From: Laguncularia racemosa
Taxonomy: Eukaryota > Streptophyta > Magnoliopsida > Myrtales > Combretaceae
Length of the DNA: 64,000 nt
Assembly (NCBI GenBank): GCA_037954665.1
Contig: JBBMOL010000057.1
Span: 310,001 to 374,000, forward strand
Reading direction: 5' to 3'
A model generated the notes under the pieces. That model made no database searches. It was not told the DNA's origin and worked only from the letters and a program-made list of their open reading frames with translations. Shown here piece after piece: positions 11,799-25,120 of this stretch. Within the stretch, counting starts at the first letter, position 1; each line of letters opens with the position of its first letter. The position numbers and the translations under genes are program-made.

Positions 11799-12298
11799 CT
11801 ACCATTGCATGCTAAAGATCGAACAGACATATTTGGCACATCAATGGCTATAGTGCAATTCATCTCAATTGACTTCTTCTTGAGCATAAACATCAATGTA
11901 ACTTTTCCATCCATCTTTCCCTAACTACTCAATGTCAAGACACTAGAGCTCAATTCACTTTCAAGATTGGAAGTGCTAGGCAATGAAGCAGATGATAAGG
12001 CCACATTCAAATCTATCTTCTTGGTGGATTTCAAATTTGCCTTACTCTTTCGAATGTCCACCTAACCAACTTCAACACCATTATAGTTGAAACTAACATT
12101 GGTAGCATCATATTTGCAAGGGCCAAAGTTAGTGTTTTTCATTTTGATTAGTGCAATGAAGTTCATGTCGAATGAAGCTAAGTTTTGATAGCTCGTTAGA
12201 GATTAGATCTCAAAATTACCTATCCTGAACTTGGGTCTATGGACATGCATAACAACTAGTGCAAAGACCAAAAATGACTATGACCTCAAAAGACAGTA
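11799..12298 (-). pseudogene. LEA_2 tandem copy 3, C-terminal part, split by a retrotransposon
   Basis: Aligns throughout with the C-terminal two thirds of copies 2 and 4: domain motifs, the FKKKKS region shortened by a small deletion, and the C terminus shifted by a one-base loss. It stops abruptly at 12298, where a Ty3/gypsy LTR begins. The missing N-terminal part resumes at 21262 on the other side of the element. Several in-frame stops and frameshifts are present, so the gene is dead. Confidence 0.88.
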
Positions 12299-14241
12299 GG
12301 TAACGCCTTAGAACCTAGAGCATCACAGCTCGCCACATGTCACTACTACCAAGCGATATGCTAAGGCTCTAAAACTGCATAATACTTCAAAACTTGATCA
12401 TATACATCATCCATCATATTACTATAACTATAATCAAATGAATGACTCTCAGATGAGTCATTCCAAATTTCATTATTTAGTAACAAATTCTCAATCTACA
12501 ATTTATCTCCATAACTTCAATTTAACTAATAAAACATCAAATTGCCAATATTTAGAATTCCTATCACTCTTCCTCCAGTGTTCTCTTCCTATCTCATCCA
12601 AGTAATGTCCCACCAGGTTTTCATTCTCATCATACTCTAGTTGTTTATCATTTTCGCCTGTAGCTAAAAAAAATATAGAAAGGGGGATAAGCATAAGCTC
12701 AATAAGCAGGTACCGCACTTACATACACATGACACACCACCTTATTATCACATCCATATGTACAACATTTATCCACAACACATTTACCATTCAACTTACA
12801 AATCAACACTAAAATGAATTACAACAAATAGAGTTACTCATGATCCCAGTACACACAACATTTGTCTTAGTGCGAATTTTCACTGCAAGCCCCGTCTAAC
12901 ACTAAAGGGAATTACCACTGTAGGGCCCACCTAACCCTAATCTACCTCAAATCATTTTGATACACGGCTCCACTAGAGATAATGCAGCATACCAATCATT
13001 GAGGTATCCCCTAGGGATCTACCACTGTAGGCTTCTAAGTTGAGCTAAACATAAGCAACATATCTCATTCAATTCATATATCACTGTAATACTTCATTAT
13101 TCTAAGTAATTCACATAATACCTTAACATTTCATTATTTTACAAACAACTCATTAGATAGTTGCCTAGCAATCACATAGAACAACTAAAGTAAACACGTA
13201 CATGGAATCTTAATCTTAAGCACTTATTGTCCTAACCTAAGCTAAGTTGATATATGTATGATCATAATGATATCATTCTTAGTACTAATCCAAATATAAT
13301 ATATTTCTCCTAATTCCTCTTAATTTATTAGGTTATCTAAGGTTATACTAATTGTCTCTATTGTGTAGAACTTGGTTAATTAAGAAGGTAACTTAATATA
13401 TATTGATAATGCCTATCACTTAACATGGCCATATTGGAGGCTATATTGCTCAACATAGGCTAATATACGACCATGTTAAGGGTCATGTATCTCCCGGTAA
13501 GATTTGACTTCAACACAATCGAAACACAACCGTATTGGGAAGTCGTGTTTTTCTTGATTCAATACGGTCGAAACACGACTGTGTTAGGAGGCCGTATATC
13601 TCTCGGTATAACTTTTATATTCAACATGGTCAAAACACGACCATGTTAGGAGGCCGTGTTCTTCTCATTTTAACACGGGGGCAACACGATCGTGTTAGAT
13701 GGTTATGTATCTCTCGGCTCATTTTTCAAACCCTAATTTTTCTACACTATTTCATCTAATCTCCTCATTTTCTAATCTTAAGCTTAAGTAAATCCAAAAA
13801 TATGAATTGGAGTTCCTTACTTGGTTCAAGTTACGCTTGAAACTCTAAATTCAACAACTTTTGTGCTTTTTCAATCTACCCTTAAACCCGTTCTTCAATT
13901 AAATCCCTATACACAAACAAAACTGTTTTGTGATTGGGTCTTTACTATTAAAATAGGTCCTTGTTTAATTAATTGTAATCCTTACCTGTTCAATTAGCCA
14001 CTTGATTCCTCTTTAGTCGACTTAGGTTTTCTTATAAGGTTCTTTTGCCTTTTATCCCTCTATACGGCTATAATTTGTCTAAGTGTAAAAAAGGAAAAAC
14101 CTTAGGTTATTTTACTTTTATAATCCGACCAAGAAAATATGAAACTATCCCTATCCTATTGTCCTATTTACAACATTGCCTGTTATTATATTTATACATA
14201 TATTTATTTATTTATTTATAAAATAAAAAATGTGTATTACA
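12299..14241 (-). repeat. 3' LTR of the Ty3/gypsy chromovirus
   Basis: Pairs base for base with 19330-21261. The minus-strand start is TGTAATACAC; the other end has mutated from the expected TG/CA form. It contains a degenerate array of ACACGACCGTGTT-like palindromes at about 13430-13710. Open frames inside (12503-12718, 13535-13759) are not genes. Confidence 0.9.
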
Positions 14242-14260
14242 TTATCCCCCCTTTATTAAA
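14242..14260 (-). other. Polypurine tract of the Ty3/gypsy element
   Basis: On the minus strand a purine-rich stretch with GGGGGGATAA directly abuts the 3' LTR, the expected place for plus-strand priming in reverse transcription. Confidence 0.75.
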
Positions 14261-14261
14261 A

Positions 14262-17200
14262 CTTTCGTTATCAAAAGTTACCTGGAATTAAGAAGAATTG
14301 TAGATGCTTTCTCTTTATTTCTTCTTCTAATTCCCATGATGCCTCTCATTCTGTTTGATTTGTCCAATGCACTTTGACATAAGGAATTCTTCTTCTTTTA
14401 AGAACTTGTTCCTTTGTATTTACTATTCTCACCGATTTCTCTATAGAAGATAAACCTGATTGTACCTTTAAAGGCTCCAAAGCCATCACTTAATTTGGGT
14501 TTGGTACAATTTTTCTTAACATCGATACATGAAGCACATCATGTACTTTAGCCAGACTTGGCGGTAGGGCCAACCTATATGCAACTGTTCTGACTCTTTC
14601 TAGAATTTCGAATGAACCCACATATCTTGGATTCAACTTACCCCGCAGTCTAAACCTAGTTACCCCTTTAGTTGGAGATATCTTCAATAAGACTTTATCT
14701 CCCACTTGAAACTCTAGAGGGTGTCGTCGTTTGTCTATATAACTTTTCTAGCAACTCTGGGTTGATAAACTTCATTGCCTTATTATTTTAACCTTGTCTA
14801 CTATTTCTTGGACTATCTCTAGCCCCAATACTCGTCTTTCTCCCACTTCATCCCAGTGTAAGGGAGATCCGCACTTCCTACCATATAGTGCTTCATAGGG
14901 AGCCATCTGTATAGTAGCCTAGTAACTATTATTATAAGCAAATTTTACTAAAGGTAAATGATCACTCCAGTTACCCCATTGATCTAAGGTATAAGCTCAT
15001 AGTAAATCTTCCAAAATTTGAATAGTTCTTTTAGATTGCCCATCTTTCTAAGAATGAATTGTTATACTAAACTGGAGTTTTGTTCCTGGAGCTTAATATA
15101 GACTTTTCTAGAATTTTCTCACAAACCGAGTATCCCTATCAGATGTAATCGCAACTAGTACCCCGTGTAATCTAACAATCTTTTTAATATACATTTGAGC
15201 AAGCTTTTCTAGTTTGTAGTCCACCTTAATTGGTAAGAAATGTGTAGACTTGGTCAATCTGTCTACTATCACCCAATTTGCATCATATTTCTCCCTTGTT
15301 CTCGGGAGTGCTGTAATGAAATTCATAGTTACATGTTTCCACTTCCAATCTTGTACAGGAATAGGTTGTAACTCATCGGTCAGTCTTTGGTGTTCAATCC
15401 TTATTTGCTGATAGGTGAGACACCTGAACACATATTTTACTATCTCCCGTTTTATATTTTTCCACCAGTAAGTGTTCTTGAGATCCTTGTACATCTTAGT
15501 ACTTCCTAGATATACTGTATACCTTGAGTAATGGGCTTCCTTCATAATCTTCTTCTTTAATTTTATGTTATTTGAAACACACCATTTGTAACCATTCTTA
15601 ACTACCCCTTTAGTCTTTAACACAAATTATGTGGCTTCACCCTATTTTAATTTGTTCCTTATCTTCTGAATTTCAGGATTTTCCATTTGTATAGTTTTAA
15701 TCTAATCTATAAGATTGGGTTGGATACAAAGTGTAGCCAACCTATTTCCTAACTCTTGTGTCACCACTTCCAATTTCATCTTATCCATATATTCTGATAT
15801 CTTCTTCTATGATGTGATTAATCCTACAATATTTGTGTGTTTACTCCTGGTTAACACACCTGCATCCACATTTGCTTTTCTAAGGTGATGATGAATTTCT
15901 ACATCATAATCATTTATCAATTCTAGCCACCTTCTTTGCCTCATATTCAAGTCCTTCTAGGTAAACAGATACTTTAAACTTGTATGATCTGTGAAGATTT
16001 TACACTTCTCCCAATAAAGATAGTGTCCCTACAATTTCAATGCCAAGATTACAGTAGCTAACTCTAGGTCATGGGTGGGGTAATTCTTCTCATATTTTTT
16101 CAGTTGGCGAGAGGCATATGCAATGACTTTCCCATTTTACGTAAGCATATACCCCTAAACCTTGATTTGATGCATCACTGAATACTTCAAATTCTTCTCC
16201 CACCTTTGGTATGGCCAACACTGGAGTTGTCACTAATTTATTCTTTAATTTCATGAAGCTACTCTCACATTCATCACTCTATACGAACTTAGCCTTTTTC
16301 TTTGCAGTTGAGTCAAAGGAGTTGCTAACCAGGAGAATCCTTCTATGAAGCGTTTGTAGTACCCAGCTAATCCTAAAAAACTCCTTACTTTTGTTATAGT
16401 TCTTAGTCTTAGCCAGTCACTTACTGCCTTTGCCTTCTCAAAGTCTACCGATATTTCATTCTTATTCACCACATGTCCTAAGAAGGATACCTATTCCAAC
16501 CAAAATTCACACTTACTAAATTTTGCATAAAGTTTTTCTTTCTTAAGTCTTTTTAATACGGTTTTGAGATGTGTTTCATGTTCTTCTTTACTTTTGGAAT
16601 AGATGAGGATATCATCTATAAAAACCACTACAAATTGATATATCCAATCTTTGAGCACTATGTTCATGAGGTCTATGAAGGCTGTTAGAGCATTTGTTAA
16701 ACCAAAAGGCATCACCCGAAACTCGTAATGCCCATATCGAGTCCTAAAAGCAGAATTCTGTATGTCTTCCTCCTTGATTTTCAACTGATGGTACCTCGAT
16801 CTCAAGTCAATTTTGGAAAAGACTTGAGCTCCTTGTAATTGATCAAATAGGTCATCAATCCTAGGGAGAGGGTATTTGTTCTTGATTGTGACTTAGTTTA
16901 GCTCTCTATAATCTATACATAGCTTCATACCCCCCATCCCTCTTCTTAACAAATAGCACTGGAGCACCCCCACAGTAAAACACTTGGTCTAATAAACCCA
17001 CTATCCTAAAGCTCTTGAAGTTGAGCCTTCAGTTCAAATAGTTCAGTAGGTGCTATTCTGTATGATGCTTTAGATATGGGTGTCGTTCCCGGTACAAGGT
17101 CAATACAAAACTCTATCTCTCTGGCTGGTAGTAAACTCGATAAATTCTCCAGAAAAACATCTATATACTCACTCACTACATTTACAGTTCTCAATTCCGT

Positions 17201-17640
17201 AACTTGTCCTGTCTCTACTAATAAGGCCGACAATCTTCTTTTATTCCATAACTCGTATGTTGGAAGAGTCGCAAGCTTCTGTAGATCTAACTTGTATGCA
17301 ATTTGCTCCTCATCAGGAAAATCAAACTTAACCACTAGCTTGTGACAATCTATAGTGGCATTGTACTTATACAACTAGTTCACTCCTAAAATTAGATCCA
17401 ATTATATCATCTCTAATACAAACAATTCAACTGGAATTTTCTTGCCATATATTACAATATCTACATCTTTACATATTCGATCTAATTTCCCTCCTACTCC
17501 AAAAGGAGTATGTACAATCATAGCATTCTCCAATATGATAGGTTTTAATCTACATACATTCATAAACACTGGTGATATGTAGGAATGGGTTGCACCCGTA
17601 TCAAACAATACATAGGTAGTATTCGAGTTTATGAGCAGTG
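14262..17640 (-). pseudogene. Degenerate pol of the Ty3/gypsy chromovirus
   Basis: Recognisable pieces in order on the minus strand. Aspartic protease at 17402-17608 with DTGATHS. Reverse transcriptase at about 16250-17374, with FIDDIL in the 16491-16805 segment and KCEFWLE at its end. RNase H region at about 15850-16250. Integrase at 15108-15623, with the zinc-binding region and TSDRDTRF. Integrase tail GDKVLLK...HDVLHVSMLRK at 14490-14705, then a chromodomain (PYVKVHW ... SWELEEE) at about 14280-14450. Frames are broken by many stops. The usual first catalytic Asp of the integrase core (MDF) reads MNF, and the zinc-finger CxxC is CLTY. Not functional. Confidence 0.85.
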
Positions 17641-18760
17641 TACCTACTATGGTACATGGCCATCCTGTTGTTATTGCTATTGTAATGCAAATACTCTACT
17701 AGGTGCCCTCTGTCTTGGTCCCCCATTGGGTGCAGGTCGTATAGGCTATTAGGCTTGTAGGGGTGCAATTACTTGAGTATGTTGAGCACCACACTCGAAT
17801 GATCTGTGCCCTCTCTACTTATAAGTGTAGCAGAATGTCTAAGGGAGGGTCCTTTCAATGCAACTCCCACTAGTGTGTCCTGTTTTGCCACAGAAGAAGC
17901 AGACGTCTTCTAGTCAATTACACTATTGCAGATCATTAGGTCCTAAACATCTAGGACACCTCATACCTTGACCTGTCTATGGTGGAGGAGGCAATGCTAG
18001 AGGTGCAGGCCTCATTTGAAGAGGTCAAGGTACATAAGCTCCAAGTTTGGCTAGATATGCAACTGGCCTCTTCCCTTTATCTGCATAAGGTATGTTGGAA
18101 GCAGGCCTTTTTCTCAAAACCAATCCTGGTCTATGGGATAGTTGTTTCTCTATTCTCTTTTTGCTCTATTCCAAGTATTTTACTTTGTTAACTATTTTTG
18201 CATAAGTAGTCAATTGGAAAACCCCCACTTCATGTTATAGGGTAGGCTCTAGTCCCCTCAAAAATCTTCTAGCTAGAGAGGCATCATCTTCTCTCATCAG
18301 CTCTAGCAAGAATTTGCATAAGCAATTCAGCTCTCCTTCATATGCCTTTACAGATCTACTGCCCCGCTGGCAATTATAATAATCTACCTCAATTTTGTCT
18401 TTGATGCTGCTAGGGAAGTACTTTTCATAAAATAGTTCCTTAAACCTCTGCCATTGGTTAGAAGCTCCTGCTAATCTGGACATACTAGTCCACCAATCTA
18501 CAATTGCTCCCTTCAACATATCTCACTTTTCTATCTTTAGAGACCATGAAGGCTTCAAAGGTCCTTTCAATCTTAGTGATCCAATATTCAGCCTCTATTG
18601 GATCATCAACCTTTGGGTGGAACTCCTTAGCCATTCTTACAAATTTGTCTAACCCACAAAGTTCCTCTATAGGCCTGACAGGTCTCACAGCCTGTTGTTG
18701 TTGTTATGTCAACATTCCCACTAAAGTATTTACAGTCTCTAGCAGCTAAGCAACTATGAC
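17641..18760 (-). pseudogene. Degenerate gag of the Ty3/gypsy chromovirus
   Basis: The minus-strand segments at 18235-18519 and 18485-18688 give the capsid core signature of plant Ty3/gypsy Gag (WWTSM, WQRFKELFYEKYFP, FLRGLEP). A CX2CX4HX4C zinc knuckle (CFFCGKTGHTSGSC) follows at about 17859-17901, just before the protease. The frame is shifted and stopped in several places. Confidence 0.8.
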
Positions 18761-19310
18761 ATTAGTCTGCTATGGGGTTTCCTACTGAGGTGGTCTTTAA
18801 GGGTTCCTATCTTTTGGGGCATCTCTACCCTGTCTAGCAATAGATGAACTCCACATGATATTTCTTCTTGAAGGCATTCTATGTACATTGAGATAGTAGA
18901 ATGATTCCAAAATTAGAATTTATAAGGGTAGTTAGTGAAAGTATACATCTAGGTATACTTAGGCTCAAACGTATACATACACATATGCGTAATTAAACAG
19001 GGATATTCAATAGAATGCTATTGCATAAAATATTTGGATTAACATAGCATAATAGTTATCCCTTAATTTACCCACTCTCTTCATTCTTATGGATCTATAG
19101 ATCATTTACTCAGTCTTTTAAAGATTTTAACTTAACTTCTATTGATTGAATCCTACACCTTTTACATCATTACTTAATTTTAAAAGTCATCAACTAAATC
19201 TCTACTTGATCACATCTTAAATTCTAAATATCATCAAAACCTAATGCTCCGATATTACTTATTTATATTCGTTTGATCAAAACCTAAGCTTCTAGGGATC
19301 ATTAACCTAA

Positions 19311-19322
19311 GCTTTAATACCA
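19311..19322 (-). other. Primer binding site of the Ty3/gypsy element (initiator tRNA-Met)
   Basis: The minus strand reads TGGTATTAAAGC. It matches the usual TGGTATCAGAGC site, complementary to the 3' end of initiator tRNA-Met, at 10 of 12 bases; both changes are transitions. It lies 7 bases inside the 5' LTR. Confidence 0.8.
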
Positions 19323-19329
19323 CTTAAGC

Positions 19330-21261
19330 TATAACACCCCAGAACTTAGAGCATCACAACCCACCATATGTTACTACTACCAAGCGACACGCTAAAGCTC
19401 TAAAACTGCATAATACTTCAAAACCTGACCATATACTTTATACATCATACTACTATAACTATAATTAAATAAATGACTCGGATGAGTCATTCTAAATTTC
19501 ATTATTTAATAACGACAAAATCTCAATCTACAATTTATCTCCATAACTTCAATTTAACTAATAAAACATCAAATTACAAATATTCAGAATTCCTAACACT
19601 CTTCCTCTACAAAATAATAGTGTTCTCTTCCCATCTCATCCAAGTAATGTCCCACCAAGTTCTCATTCTCATCATACTCTAGTTATTCATCATTCACCTA
19701 CAGCTGAAAAAAATATAGGAAAGGGGGTGAGCCTAAACTTAGTAAGTAAGTACCACACCTATATGTACATGACACACCACCTTATTATCACATGCATATG
19801 TGTAACATTTATCCACAACACATTCACCATTCAACTTATAAATCAATACCAAAATGAATTATAACACATAAGGATACTCATGACCTTGGTACACACAACA
19901 TTTATCCTAGTGGTAACTGCTACTGTGGAAGGAAAGTACCACTATGGGCCCCATTTAATCCTAATCTACCTCATATAATTTCGACACACAGTTCCACTAG
20001 GGACAACGCAGCATTCTGATCATCAAGGTGCCTGCTAAGGATTTGCCACTGTGGGCCCCTAGGCCAAGCCAAGCACAAGCAACATATCTCATTCAATTCA
20101 TATATCACTGTAATACTTTATTATTCTAAGTAATTCACATAATACCTTAACATTTCATTATTTTACATACAACTCATTAGATAGTTACCTAACAATCACA
20201 TATAACAAACAAAGTAAAGACGTACATGGAATCTTAGCCTTAAGCACTTCTTATCCCAACTTAAACTAAGTTAATATCTATATGATCATCAAGACATCAT
20301 TCTTAGTACTAATCCAAATATAATATATTTCTCTTAATTCTTCTTAATTTATTAGGTTATCTAAGGTTATACTAATTGTCTCGGTTGTATAGAACTTGGT
20401 TAATTAAGAAGGTAATTTGATATATATTAATAATATCTATCACTTAACATGGCCATGTTAGAGGCCATGTTACTCAACACGAGCTAGTACATGACTGTGT
20501 TAAAGGTCGTGTATCTCTTAGTGAGATTTGGCTTTAACATGGTCGAAATACAACCATGTTGAGAGGCCGTGTTTTTCTTGTTTCAACATGATCGAAACAC
20601 AACCGTGTTAGGAAGTCGTGTACCACTTGGTATAACTTTTATATTCAACATGGTCGAAACATAACCGTGTTGAGAGGTCGTGTTCTTCTCGTTTTAACAT
20701 AGGGGCAACACAACCGTATTGGATGGTTGTATATCTCTCAGTTCGTTTTTCGAACCTTAATTTTTCTACACTAATTTATTTAATCTCCTCATTTTCTAAT
20801 CCTAAGCTTACGTAAATCCAAAAATATGAATTAAAGTTCCTTACTTAGATCAAGTTACACTTGAAACTCTAAATTCAACAATTTAAGTGCTTGTTCAATC
20901 CACCCTTAAACCCGTTTTTCAATTAAATCCCTATACACAAACAAAACCATTTTGTGATTGGGTTTTCACTATTAAAATAGGTCTTTATTTAACTAATTGT
21001 GATCCTTACCTGTTCAATTAGCCGCTTGATTCCTTTTTAGTAGCCTTAGGTTTTCTTGTAAGGTTCTTTTGCCTTCTATTCCTCTATACAGCTTAATTTG
21101 TTCAAGCGTGAAAAAAGGAAAACCTTAAGTTATTTTGCTTTTGCAATCCAATCAAAAAAAGACGAAATTACCTTTGTCTCATTGTCCTATTTACAACTTT
21201 GCTACTTATTATATTTATACATATATATTTTATTTATTTATTAAAAAAAGCGTGTATTACA
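19330..21261 (-). repeat. 5' LTR of the Ty3/gypsy chromovirus
   Basis: Partner of 12299-14241 and of nearly the same length (1932 against 1943 bases). Contains the matching degenerate ACACGACCGTGTT-like array at about 20445-20730. Ends at GTGTATTACA, after which the LEA_2 copy 3 sequence resumes. Confidence 0.9.
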
Positions 21262-21405
21262 TAGAAAAACAGAAATGTAAAGGCTCCATTTCATCCTCTT
21301 TTTTAGCCTCTCTTCCTCGTACTGTGCTCGCAAGGATTCTTGATCATTCCTGATATGTCCATATGGCGGTGCTGGATATGCTTGCTCGTTCTTTTAGGAC
21401 TCCAT
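21262..21405 (-). pseudogene. LEA_2 tandem copy 3, N-terminal part
   Basis: Continues the gene fragment at 11799-12298 after the retrotransposon. The ATG at 21405 is kept, but the fourth codon is TAA where copy 4 has GAA. The protein would stop after three residues even without the insertion. The upstream 5' UTR and promoter (21410-21830) remain alignable with copies 2 and 4, and the single W-box is kept at about 21665. Confidence 0.88.
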
Positions 21406-22199
21406 TGATCGAGCTTTAGAGTTAACTGTATGCTTTTGACTCTGTGTATTTTGTTAACAAATATGGCAAGATGTTTTCGGGGTGATGATTGAGGATATTT
21501 TTTCTGATATATATGGTGTTGTGGAACAAAGTTACCGACAGCTTGAGATGCATGACAACATAGTTAAATGGAGATATTTCCTTGAAGATGGCTCCTAAAA
21601 CGGGAGGATGAGATTTCAAGGGACCGAAACACGCTAGGGTTGTCAATTTTTTACTTTCTAGACAATTTGACCTTTTGCAAAGGGATTATAAATATATATT
21701 TTTATAGTGGCTATAGCTACCAATCGGAGCTTCTATTGAATACATCCATCCGTACGGCGTGGTTGATGACTCAGTTCTGATTAAGTGGCTTTTTACGGAA
21801 GTGCATATGCTGCTGATCATCCAGGCACAAGATTTTATCATCTGGTTTTGTAAATAAAACCCCGTCTATTCGCAATATACACAACACATCTGGTCTAGCA
21901 TAACGCCTATTTGATCTCAAGGAGTACATTCATCCAAAGGCTAGAATCTTTTATTATACTTAACCTACGCTAGTGAGCATTTATATTATTTCAAGTAGTG
22001 GGTTTTAATTTTCTTTTCTTATCACAAAACCAAAAAGAAAGAAACGGTGTAAACATGTTTCTTGAACATTACAAATCAGTTCAAAAAGCAAATGCATCAA
22101 TCAATGAGAATAAAATTAACCTGTAAGAAGTTTAATTTCTTGTTTAACAAAATTATAATTGAAAAACAAGAACAAACTCAACATGTCTTTTATTTAATT

Positions 22200-22900
22200 T
22201 AGCAATTTATCCATAGTGAGTAGTCATCCTTGCAAAGTCAACTACAAAATAAACAATTATAGATGTTTCTTAAATCAAACATACCTTTGAAATATCTTTC
22301 CAAAAACATACCTTTGATTATATCAATGAGTATCTACCCGTCTAAATCCAGATTTTTCGATTTCAACTAGTGGATTGAGTTTTTGGGTCATCCTCGCTAG
22401 TGCTTGTCCATGGAATTAGGGCTTGAATTGGGGATAAGACTGTGTAGGGTTTGAGGATTTAGTTTCTAATTTGACAAAGTTTGATTTGGGATCAGGGATT
22501 TGATTTGGGGAAAATATAATAGGTAGTTCATTGGTTTTAGAGAAGAGGTATAGGGTATTATTTTTCCAATGTGCTCTAAATGTTCTTTTTCTTCTTCTTT
22601 TTTAATGATTTTAACAAAAAACCTATTAGTGATAGGGTATAGAATAACACATGTATGCTAGATGTTAAAAAAAATAAAAATAATGCATTTAGCTATGTTA
22701 AATTTTATATCAATAATTATACTTAAAAATATAAATATAACATTTATAATTTACTTTTAAAATAAATTTAATTAATTAGTTTGTTTCTGAAGCCCAAAGG
22801 GGTTGTGCCCTTCTAGCCCTCCCTTGGGTCCTCTCCTATTACTTGTGATGATTCACACTAAGCACAATCTAGCATAAAATAACTTAAAATTTGAGTTCTC
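22200..22900. repeat. Spacer block shared with 8880-9620
   Basis: Same order of landmarks as the spacer between copies 2 and 3 (ATACCTTTGA repeats, GAATTAGGGCTTGAATTGG, TAGAGAAGAGGTATAGGGTA). Non-coding in both. Confidence 0.7.
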
Positions 22901-22904
22901 ACTA

Positions 22905-23900
22905 TAACTAAAACTTAGCAACTTGAAAAAGAAGTAGGTTCTCATAATTTTGGTCAAAGTCAAAGCATCAATCCAAATTATAGTCCATACACATGAAAAC
23001 CAATGGTAATTTAAAGGATAACCACACACTACCCTAATGCATTGTCAATAAAGCTTTTTCCATTGGCAGCCCTTAGTTTGCTAAAAGTTTTAGAATTAAT
23101 TTTCTAGGAGTAGTTTAATTTATTAATTCTCTAACTAAAATTGAATTGCTTAAATTAGATTTAGACCTAGTACTTGGTTTTTTATTTCCTTAATAAAAAA
23201 ATACAACCTTGGTTGCTCCTTTGATATTATTACACAACCGGTATGCTTGTCAAACTGCAATTTGCATAAGATTTTATTTTCAGCCAAAAACTCACATATT
23301 TGTTTGTCTTTTTAAATGGTGCACAAGCCATATATCTACTGTAGTTATAACTTAAATAAATTTGTTAAAATTATTAATATAGTTATTCACATTAAATTGG
23401 ATTTCACCCGGTTTATAAAATGGCTAAGGTATTCAATATAGGCATATTCTTTCATCTATTTCATGTTATAATTAGTATTAGAAAAAAAAAAATAAAGGCT
23501 AAGGAGAGCTTTGCCTATTTTTCTCTTAATTTTAGCTACCGATGTACATATTAGGCTTAAGTAGCCACATGGCAAGCAGGGTATAAGACCCTATTTGTAA
23601 CCTAATTTATAGAAATTGGTTCCCAAATTTTGGAATTGAAATCTACCTTCTAACATATTGTAATCGCTCTTGAGCCTTAACTTGTGGAACCTACAATGTA
23701 CAGGATATCTTGTGGAATTTGTGAAATTGCTTATTATATTTTTATAATAGAAAATTTTTAGGTAAATTTCCCAACTAGTCAATTTTTTCACATATTTATA
23801 ATTGCTACATTTGTCAACTTGATAATCTCCAAAATTATAACAAAACCATAGAAAATTTATGAAATTCAAATTATGTTTATTAGAAATCTATTTCATGTGT
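22905..23900. repeat. Spacer block of the LEA_2 tandem unit, copy 3
   Basis: Third copy of the block at 5735-6620 and 9625-10590. Open frames are not conserved. Confidence 0.75.
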
Positions 23901-24107
23901 CAACAAATGCCACAGTAGCAATCCATCATTACAAATAGACCATACAACCCACCTATGATGATTGTGACAACATGATGTAAATTGATGCCAAAGAAAGTAC
24001 TAGATGTACAAGTATTAATGGGCATTTGTCGGATTTTTTTTTCCTCGCTAGCACTTGTGGGCTTGGTCTAAATACATATCTCTTGGGAGGGTGTTAATGT
24101 TATATAG

Positions 24108-24797
24108 GACTGGAGAAAAAAACCAATTGAACTGTAAATCAAACTAGATCAAATCGAATCATAAATTAGGTTCGAACTATTTTTTTTTTAATTTGAAAAA
24201 ATTATGAACCAAATTGAACCTATTTTTTTAAGTTTGAAAAAATTACAAACCAAATTGAATTATGAGAAGTAAAGAAAAAAATGATAGTGAAAATCTAGAG
24301 ACATAAAACTAAAAAATATAATTCTATATTACTTATTCAATTCCTACTCTTATTTGGTTTTCATCAAATAACTTACTACTTTTTTATTTTCTAATTTTGC
24401 TTATTGACCAATGTAGAAATCATAATTGCCTTGAGAGAGATAATAAAATCTCATTAAATATATCAAATGAGAATTGAAGATTGTACGTGATATAAGAAAA
24501 ATAATAATAAATTAAATTTTTTTTTATATCAAGTATAATTTTCCATGACTTATTAACTTGAATATAAAAAAATATTCATAATATAATAAAAAAATGGTTT
24601 GAACCATGAACAAAACTAGACTGAATTTTTTTTTTTTTTAAGTTCAAAAAAATTATAAGCCAAACTGTATGGTTAGATTTGATTTACAAGGGGGAAAAAA
24701 TAAAGAAAAGAAAAAAAACAACCATAATATACAACTTAGTTCGATTAGATTTGAAGGACGAACGGTACCTATCTGATTTGTTCTCACCTCTTATCTT
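24108..24797. mobile_element. MITE-like element, copy 2
   Basis: Same element as 10828-11468, at the equivalent position in the next tandem unit, with a slightly longer A/T-rich middle. Its ends (near AGGACTGGAGAAAA and near GTTCTCACCTCTTA) are less preserved. Confidence 0.4.
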
Positions 24798-24889
24798 ACA
24801 TAAGCTTAATCATTGAGGTGCTTATTTTGCAAAATAATTTCTAATTTACTTTTTTTTTTGTTTGAATTAAAATAGAAAGATGAAACCCA

Positions 24890-25120
24890 ACATATATATA
24901 TATATATATAGATGATAGATATAAAATGTACTTTATTAATAACTCTATATATTATAATGTATACAATATAATGAGTACTTTATTAGTTGTAACTCACCTT
25001 TGTACAGAATACCTTACAAAAGTGACTTACTAACGAACATCCACAAAATGCAAACATACGATATTTTAATATAACAGTAAGGCCAAACATGACGGTCAAA
25101 AAAAGGCACAACTAAGACTA
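24890..25120. repeat. 3' flank block of the LEA_2 tandem unit, copy 4
   Basis: Begins with a TA microsatellite (about 24894-24910) and matches 2885-3109 and 11560-11798. Confidence 0.7.

Larger units (their letters stand above)
12299..21261 (-). mobile_element. Full-length degenerate Ty3/gypsy chromovirus (Tekay/Del type) inserted in LEA_2 copy 3
   Basis: About 9.0 kb, read on the minus strand: 5' LTR 19330-21261, primer site 19311-19322, gag, protease, reverse transcriptase, RNase H, integrase, chromodomain, polypurine tract 14242-14260, 3' LTR 12299-14241. All genes carry stops and frameshifts. It interrupts the LEA_2 gene between the segments encoding the anchor and the tail. No clean target duplication remains. 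In the first ~105 aligned bases of the two LTRs I count 14 differences, all transitions, which suggests an old, methylated insertion. The chromodomain after the integrase points to a chromovirus; the choice of Tekay/Del rests on the wording of the integrase C-terminal segment. Confidence 0.9.
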
